Shown here: piece after piece, positions 58,546 to 64,000 of the stretch
Layout of the letters: each line of letters opens with the position of its first letter
Position numbering within the stretch: position 1 is the stretch's first letter
NCBI RefSeq assembly: GCF_035987325.1
Contig: NZ_CP108488.1
Coordinates: forward strand, 6,138,001 to 6,202,000
DNA from: Streptomyces sp. NBC_01244
Lineage (GTDB): Bacteria > Actinomycetota > Actinomycetes > Streptomycetales > Streptomycetaceae
Direction of reading: 5' to 3'
Length of the DNA: 64,000 nucleotides
Translations under genes and position numbers: made by a program
The notes under the pieces: generated by a model
Databases searched by the model: none
What the model was told of the DNA's origin: nothing
Seen by the model: only the letters and a program-made list of their open reading frames with translations

Positions 58546-61074
58546 TCAGTGCGCCGCGGTCGCCGCCGGGATGTCCACGCGGGCGGCCCGGCGGGCCGGC
58601 CCAAGGGAGGCGAGAAGGGCTCCGGCGAGGGCGAGCAGCACCCCGAGGGCGAGCCGTCCCCAGGGGATGACCAGGGCGTATCCCACGACGCTCTCCTGGA
58701 GGGTGCGGCCGAGCGCCCAACCGGTGAACACGCCCATGACCGTGCCGACGGCCGCGCCGAGGGCGCCGACGAGCAGGGCCTCCATGCGGATCATCCGGGT
58801 CACTCCGGCGCGGTCCAGGCCGAGGGCGCGGAGCGTGCCGATCTCCTTGCGGCGTTCGAGCACGGACATCGCGAGGGTGTTGGCGATGCCCAGGGCGGCG
58901 ATCACCAGGGCCATGCCGAGCAGGGCGTAGAAGACGTTCAGTTGCTCGCCGATGCCGCTGGTGTCCTCGGTGCGGATGTCCTCCTTGTCGAGGACGGAGA
59001 GGGCGGGGTTGTCGCCGAGCGCCTTGGTGATGCCCGCGAGGGCGGCCCGGCCGGGTCCGCCGCCGGTGGCCACGACGATCGCGTCGGTGTGCGGGGTCGC
59101 GTCGTAGCGGGCGACCAGCGAGTCGGGTGCGGTGATGCTGGGCAGCACGTTGCTCTGCTCGTCCGCCTGGTAGACGGCGCCGATGGTGACCTCTCCCCGC
59201 TTGCCCTGCCGTTCCACCGGCAGGCTCTGGCCGACCTTCCAGCCGTTCGCCCTGGCCTTGTAGTCGGCCACGGCGATCCGGCCGGCGCCGAGGCCGTCGA
59301 GGGAGCCCTCCGTGACCTCGTACCGCAGGAGCCGGCCGATGGTCGCGGGGTCGACGCCGGTCAGGACGGAGGAGACGCCGCCGATCCGGTACTCGGTGGA
59401 CTGGTTGAGCGGGCTGGAGGAGGCGTCCGGCAGGTTCTTGAGGAGCGCGGCGGTGGCGGGGGTCATCCGCGGGCCGCCCGGGGCGGCCTTCACCAGGTAG
59501 TCGCCGGTGATGTCGCGGGTGGTCGCGCCCTCGAGGTACCGGGTGGCTGAGGCCCCGAGGACCGACAGGCCGGAGGCGAGCGCGAGGGCGATGGCCAGCG
59601 CGGCGGCCGTGGCGCCCGTACGACGGGGGTCGCGCACGGTGTTGCGGGCGGCGAGCTCGCCCTGCACCGGGCTCACCCGGACCAGCAGCGGCCGGAGCAC
59701 GGCGGTGAACGGCCGGGACAGGAGCGGGATGAGGGCGATCGCGCCGGTCAGGGTGAGGGCCGCGCCGAGACCGATGACGGTCCGGGCGTCCTCGCCGGTG
59801 GTGAGGGCGCCGTACAGGGTGGTCGCCGCGCCGGTGAGCAGCAGGGCGGCGCCGATCCCGGTGCGCAGGGAGCCGGCCCGTGCGGGCGCGGCGGGCTCGG
59901 CGGCGCCGAGCGCGGCCACGGGCGGGATGGTCATGGCCCGGCGGACCGGCACCCAGGCGGCGATCACGGGCAGGGCGGTGCCGACCACCAGCGCGACGAT
60001 CAGGGTGGAGGGGAGGAGGGTCAGCGGGGCGGCCGGGCCGTCGGCGGCGGAGAAGAGGGCCTGGAGCAGGGCGGCGACCCCGGTGCCGGCCAGGATGCCG
60101 GCCACCGAGGCGATCAGCCCGACGAGGACGGATTCGGTCAGCAGGATGCGGCGGACCTGCTTGCGGGTGGCGCCGACGGCCCGCATCAGGGCCAGTTCCC
60201 TGGTGCGCCGGGACACCAGCATGGTGAAGGTGTTGGAGATGAGGAAGGTGGCCACGAACAGGGCGACCGCGGCGAAGCCCAGCATGATCTGGCTCATGGT
60301 GTCGCTGTCGCTGGAGGCCATGTTCGCCTGGAGCCGGGCGAGCTGGGCGCCGGTGACCACGGTGGAGTCCTTGGGGATCACCGCTTCGACCCGGCCGAGG
60401 AGCTGCGTCACGTCGGTGCCGGGTACGGCCGTGATCTCGATGTTCGTGTACCGGCCGGGCCGGAGGAACAGCTTCTGGGCGGTGGCGTCGGTGAACAGCA
60501 CCAGGCTTCCGCCGGTGGAGAGCTTGGAGGCGTCGGTGCGGAAGACACCGCTGAGCGCGTACGAAGCGGCGCCCGTGCCCGTACCCACGCGCACGGTGTC
60601 GCCGACGCGGTAGCCGCCCTTGGCCGCGCCGGCCTCGTCCAGGGCGACTTCGTGCTCGCCGGTCGGTCCCTTGCCCGCGGTGAACCGGTACGCGGGGTCC
60701 GTTCCGTCCTTGCCCGGGGCGAAATTGCCGCCCTTGCGGAACTCGCCGTTGCCCAGCAGACGTCCCTCGCGGTCGGCGACGGCGGCGAAGCCGTTGACCC
60801 GGCCCGCGGCGGCGGCGACACCGGGGACCCGGGCCAGGGAGGCGGAGGTGCCGGCGTCGAGGGAGGCCGGCGGGCCGCCGGGCAGGGTGTTGGGCGAGAC
60901 GTTGAGGGAGATGCGGTCGTAGCCGGCGCTCGCCCGGTCGACGGCGGCCTGCCTCAGGCTGTCCCCGTAGACGAGGCTGCCGGTGACGAAGGTGACCCCG
61001 AGCATGACCGCGAACACGGTCATCAGGAGGCGGGCCTTGTGCGCGAGCACGTTGCGCAGGGCGGTACGGAGCAT
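58546..61074 (-). CDS. FtsX/MacB-type ABC transporter permease
   Basis: An 842-aa permease with two FtsX modules. The start MLRTALRNVLAHKARLLMTV is classical. An outside domain of about 230 residues follows TM1, then three spans (MLGFAAVALFVATFLISNTF and following), a second module (AARNTVRDPRRTGATAAALA), a second outside domain and a final three-span block. Signature loops SRRTRELALMRAVGATRKQV and LERRKEIGTLRALGLDRAGV flank each. It is the partner of the ATPase 92 nt upstream. Probably exports or responds to envelope-active molecules. Confidence 0.93.
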   Translation of the reverse strand: MLRTALRNVLAHKARLLMTVFAVMLGVTFVTGSLVYGDSLRQAAVDRASAGYDRISLNVSPNTLPGGPPASLDAGTSASLARVPGVAAAAGRVNGFAAVADREGRLLGNGEFRKGGNFAPGKDGTDPAYRFTAGKGPTGEHEVALDEAGAAKGGYRVGDTVRVGTGTGAASYALSGVFRTDASKLSTGGSLVLFTDATAQKLFLRPGRYTNIEITAVPGTDVTQLLGRVEAVIPKDSTVVTGAQLARLQANMASSDSDTMSQIMLGFAAVALFVATFLISNTFTMLVSRRTRELALMRAVGATRKQVRRILLTESVLVGLIASVAGILAGTGVAALLQALFSAADGPAAPLTLLPSTLIVALVVGTALPVIAAWVPVRRAMTIPPVAALGAAEPAAPARAGSLRTGIGAALLLTGAATTLYGALTTGEDARTVIGLGAALTLTGAIALIPLLSRPFTAVLRPLLVRVSPVQGELAARNTVRDPRRTGATAAALAIALALASGLSVLGASATRYLEGATTRDITGDYLVKAAPGGPRMTPATAALLKNLPDASSSPLNQSTEYRIGGVSSVLTGVDPATIGRLLRYEVTEGSLDGLGAGRIAVADYKARANGWKVGQSLPVERQGKRGEVTIGAVYQADEQSNVLPSITAPDSLVARYDATPHTDAIVVATGGGPGRAALAGITKALGDNPALSVLDKEDIRTEDTSGIGEQLNVFYALLGMALVIAALGIANTLAMSVLERRKEIGTLRALGLDRAGVTRMIRMEALLVGALGAAVGTVMGVFTGWALGRTLQESVVGYALVIPWGRLALGVLLALAGALLASLGPARRAARVDIPAATAAH

Positions 61075-61166
61075 GGGGATGCGGATCCTGGGAGAGGCGG
61101 GCCCGGGGGAGCGGGCGGGCGGCTGGTGCGGTGCGGGGGCGCGGTGCTGACGGGAGCGCGGAGGGG

Positions 61167-61949
<783 letters not shown>

Positions 61950-62117
61950 GGGGACTCCTCTTCGGCGCGGGAAGCTGCACTTCGAAGGGTGTCCGGGGGA
62001 CGTATCGGGGCCCGGGCCGTCGTGTATCGGGGGCCGCTCCGGTGTGTATCGGTCCGGTAGTGGGCGGGTGGCTGCCGCTGCGCGGGGCGATGTCCCCTAC
62101 CCGCCCTTCCACCGTTC

Positions 62118-62416
62118 CCCGGGCTGCGCCCCCGGACCCGCTGGGGCTGCGCCCCCGGACCCGCTGGGGCTGCGCCCCCGGACCCGCTGGGGCTGCGCCC
62201 CCGGACCCGCTGGGGCTGCGCCCCCGGACCCGCTGGGGCTGCGCCCCCGGACCCGCTGGGGCTGCGCCCCCGGACCCGCTGGGGCTGCGCCCCCGGACCC
62301 GCTGGGGCTGCGCCCCCGGACCCGCTGGGGCTGCGCCCCCGGACCCGCTGGGGCTGCGCCCCCGGACCCGCTGGGGCTGCGCCCCCGGACCCGCTGGGGC
62401 TGCGCCCCCGGACCCC
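62118..62416. repeat. 23-bp tandem repeat array, about 13 units
   Basis: The unit CTGGGGCTGCGCCCCCGGACCCG starts every 23 bp from 62141 to 62394 (12 units, essentially identical), plus a degenerate first unit from 62118. Each unit contains GGGGC-TGC-GCCCC, so every copy can fold into a terminator-like hairpin. 23 is not a multiple of 3 and no codon phase is kept. Confidence 0.92.
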
Positions 62417-62420
62417 GCGT

Positions 62421-62450
62421 CTCAACGCCGGCGGGGCTGGATTTGGCTGG
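62421..62450. repeat. REP-like element copy 3
   Basis: CTCAACGCCGGCGGGGCTGG then ATTTGGCTGG lies between the tandem array and the kinase stop, in the same orientation as the copy at 48498 and opposite to that at 8149. Confidence 0.7.
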
Positions 62451-62460
62451 TGCGCGGTGG

Positions 62461-63708
62461 TCAGGTGGGCAGGTGCAGTGTGGCGACCGCGCCGCCGTCC
62501 GGGGCGTTGGCGAAGCGGAGGTCGGCGCCGAGGACCCGGGCCTGGCCCAGGGCGATGGTCAGGCCCAGGCCGTGGCCCGAGCCGCGCTCCGCCCGGCCCG
62601 TGTGGAAGCGGCGCGGGCCGTGGCTCAGCAGGTCGGCGGGGAAGCCGGGGCCGTGGTCGCGTACGACGACCGTGCGGCCCTGGACGGTGACCCGGACCGG
62701 GGTCCGCCCGTGCCGGTGGGCGTTGACGACGAGGTTGCCGACGATCCGTTCGAGGCGGCGCGGGTCGGTCTCCACGCCCTCGGCCTGTCCGGTGACGTCG
62801 ATCTCCGCGGCGAGGCCCGTGCGCGCCACGGCCTCGGAGACGACCGCGCCGAGCGGGACCCGGGCGTGGACCGGCAGTTCGGCGCCCGCGTCGAGCCGGG
62901 AGATCTCCAGGAGGTCCTCGACCAGTCCGCGCAGATCGCGTACCCGGGCCCGGAGCAGGTCCTCCGTCTCCCCGGGCGCCAGCAGGTCGGCCGCGGCCAG
63001 CAGACCGCCGACGGGCGTGCGCAGTTCGTGGGCCACGTCGGCGGTGAACCGGCGCTCGTCGCGCAGTTTGCGGCCGAGGGTGTCGGCCATGAGGTCGACG
63101 GTGGCGGCGATGTCGTCGACCTCGTCGCGACCCCGGGTGGGGCCGGTGCGGGCGTCCAGGTCCCCGGCGGAGATCCGGCTCGCGGTCTCGGAGACCCGGC
63201 TCAGCCGGCGGCCGAGGAGCCCGGCGCCGTAGACCGCGAGGGGCGTGGCCGCGGCGAGGGCGATCAGGGAGGCCACCGTCATGGTGGCGTCGAGCCGGCG
63301 CAGTCCGTAGAGATCCGGGTTCGTGTTGACGCCGTAGGCCAGCACCGGGCTGCCGGGGCCGCCGACGCGCTGCGCGGCCCAGGCGGTCGGCCCGCTGTTC
63401 CCGTCGACGTGCCCGTCGTACGCCGTGTGCCGGTCGCCGTCGGCCGGGTCGCGCAGTGCTGCGGGCAGTCCGGGCGGATCGAGCTCGGCTCCCTCGATGA
63501 GGGTTCCGGTGCGCCGGTAGGTGTCCATGGCCGAGTGCACGGTGTTGAAGGCCCGCATCTCGGCCCGGGACCGGATGTCCGACGCGGTCCAGAAGTGCAC
63601 GAGCAGGCCCACCGCCACCGCGACCAGGCAGGCCGTGGCCGCGGCCAGGGCGGCGATCTTCCAGCGCAGGGGGACGCGGCCCGGCCGCGGCTTCTCGAAG
63701 GGGGTCAC
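62461..63708 (-). CDS. Sensor histidine kinase (OmpR/EnvZ class)
   Basis: A 415-aa protein from GTG 63708. TM1 (IAALAAATACLVAVAVGLLV) and TM2 (TMTVASLIALAAATPLAVYG) flank an outside sensor of about 115 residues. A HAMP domain (RRLSRVSETASRISAGDL), H-box DVAHELRTPVGG, N-box RIVGNLVVNAHRHG, G1 VRDHGPGFP and G2 GSGHGLGLTIA follow. All catalytic boxes are present. It pairs with the upstream regulator on the same strand (5-bp gap) and probably controls the ABC genes downstream. Confidence 0.95.
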   Translation of the reverse strand: MTPFEKPRPGRVPLRWKIAALAAATACLVAVAVGLLVHFWTASDIRSRAEMRAFNTVHSAMDTYRRTGTLIEGAELDPPGLPAALRDPADGDRHTAYDGHVDGNSGPTAWAAQRVGGPGSPVLAYGVNTNPDLYGLRRLDATMTVASLIALAAATPLAVYGAGLLGRRLSRVSETASRISAGDLDARTGPTRGRDEVDDIAATVDLMADTLGRKLRDERRFTADVAHELRTPVGGLLAAADLLAPGETEDLLRARVRDLRGLVEDLLEISRLDAGAELPVHARVPLGAVVSEAVARTGLAAEIDVTGQAEGVETDPRRLERIVGNLVVNAHRHGRTPVRVTVQGRTVVVRDHGPGFPADLLSHGPRRFHTGRAERGSGHGLGLTIALGQARVLGADLRFANAPDGGAVATLHLPT

Positions 63709-63713
63709 CGGTC

Positions 63714-64000
63714 TCAGCGCTTGAGCTTGTAGCCGAAGCCGCGGACCGTTTCGATCCGGTCCCGGCCGAGCTTGCCGCGCAGCCGCTGCACGCACAGGTC
63801 GACGACCCGGCTGTCGCCGTCCCAGCCGTAGTCCCAGACGTTGCGCAGCAGGGTGTGCCGCTCGAGCACGATGCCCGGGTGGGCGGCGAACTCCAACAGC
63901 AGCTTCAGCTCGGTCGGGGTGAGCGCCACCGGGGTTCCGCCGACGGCCACGTCCAGGCCGCCGGTGTGCAGGGTCAGGTCCCCGAAGGTCAGCAGTTCCC
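63714..64000 (-). CDS. OmpR-family response regulator (3' part)
   Basis: About 94 C-terminal residues are in the window; the receiver domain lies beyond 64000. The winged-helix DNA-binding domain is clear: ALTPTELKLLLEFAAHPGIV, LLRNVWDYGWDGDSRVVDLC, VQRLRGKLGRDRIETVRGFG, ending YKLKR. Its stop lies 5 bp before the kinase start on the minus strand. Target promoters are unknown; the neighbouring FtsX-type ABC operon is the natural candidate. Confidence 0.93.
   Translation of the reverse strand, partial: ELLTFGDLTLHTGGLDVAVGGTPVALTPTELKLLLEFAAHPGIVLERHTLLRNVWDYGWDGDSRVVDLCVQRLRGKLGRDRIETVRGFGYKLKR

Larger units (their letters stand above)
61950..62460. other. Spacer between kinase and ABC genes (511 bp)
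   Basis: No real gene. It holds the 23-bp tandem array (62118-62416) and the third REP-like copy (62421-62450). The remaining 61950-62117 should contain the promoter and leader of the minus-strand ABC genes. ORFs in all frames through the array are artefacts of the repeat. Confidence 0.75.

Noticed and set aside
62118..62416. Possible CRISPR array from regularly spaced repeats
   Set aside because: The 23-bp units are directly contiguous with no spacers, and no cas gene is nearby. It is a minisatellite.

Overview
The window is about 64 kb of very GC-rich actinobacterial chromosome, almost certainly from Streptomyces or a close relative in the Streptomycetaceae. The evidence is the extreme third-position GC, the frequent GTG/TTG starts, the many 4-8 bp start/stop overlaps, a mycothiol gene (mshB), and families typical of the genus (DUF6113, DUF6758, spherulin-4, SlpD/E-type peptidase, SUFU-domain protein). 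No rRNA, tRNA or CRISPR array was seen.

Left part (1-31.3 kb) is conserved core. It opens inside a dipeptide/oligopeptide ABC operon (permease, permease, ATPase, ATPase). Then come mshB, a peptidoglycan-binding membrane protein, a transglutaminase-like/GNAT pair, ferredoxin fdxA, and the lysine/diaminopimelate genes dapC and dapE. After these are a LOG-family protein, a divergent folP-type protein, a DivIVA-like protein, tag, an enoyl-CoA hydratase and a DUF3117 protein. The envelope-stress block follows: a divergent O-methyltransferase, then sigE, its zinc anti-sigma factor, htrA and tatB. Next are Mrp, a DUF1003 protein, an MgtE-like CBS protein without a membrane domain, a lipoprotein and corA. 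From memory of M. tuberculosis H37Rv, this resembles the order Rv1170-Rv1239, so it is an old conserved block.

Middle part (31.3-43.8 kb) holds SUFU, DUF6758, PHP and MarC proteins, a 50-aa protein, a hydrolase, a long-tailed DEAD-box helicase, a ferritin-like protein, DUF3107, a TetR regulator, a second hydrolase and a DUF3152 metalloprotease-like protein. With moeZ at 55.6 kb this resembles the Rv3206-Rv3211 neighbourhood.

That second conserved block is interrupted at 44.0-53.8 kb. On the left is a frameshifted TnpB pseudogene abutting the last third or so of an ABC solute-binding protein whose front is missing. On the right is a decayed IscB-type element lacking its HNH and RuvC-III segments. 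Between them are an ABC transporter with a fused double ATPase, a DUF3492/PelF-like glycosyltransferase and a multi-spanning membrane protein. Two near-identical 24-nt hairpins in inverted orientation bracket this 7.2-kb segment. The glycosyltransferase and membrane protein on one side of the IscB remnant, and an SDR epimerase and spherulin-4 (GH135-like) protein on the other, look like one disrupted operon. It could make or trim an amino-sugar exopolysaccharide of the Pel/galactosaminogalactan type; this is the most interesting candidate system here.

Right end (55.6-64 kb) has moeZ, a secreted tripeptidyl-peptidase-like lipoprotein, and a minus-strand response regulator-histidine kinase-ABC ATPase-FtsX permease set. 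A 23-bp hairpin-forming unit repeated about 13 times lies between the kinase and the ABC genes. Other structure worth noting: a 74-nt perfect-stem MITE-like element whose CTAG flank supplies the anti-sigma stop codon, three copies of a REP-like sequence (one inside a coding region), and several long perfect terminator hairpins.
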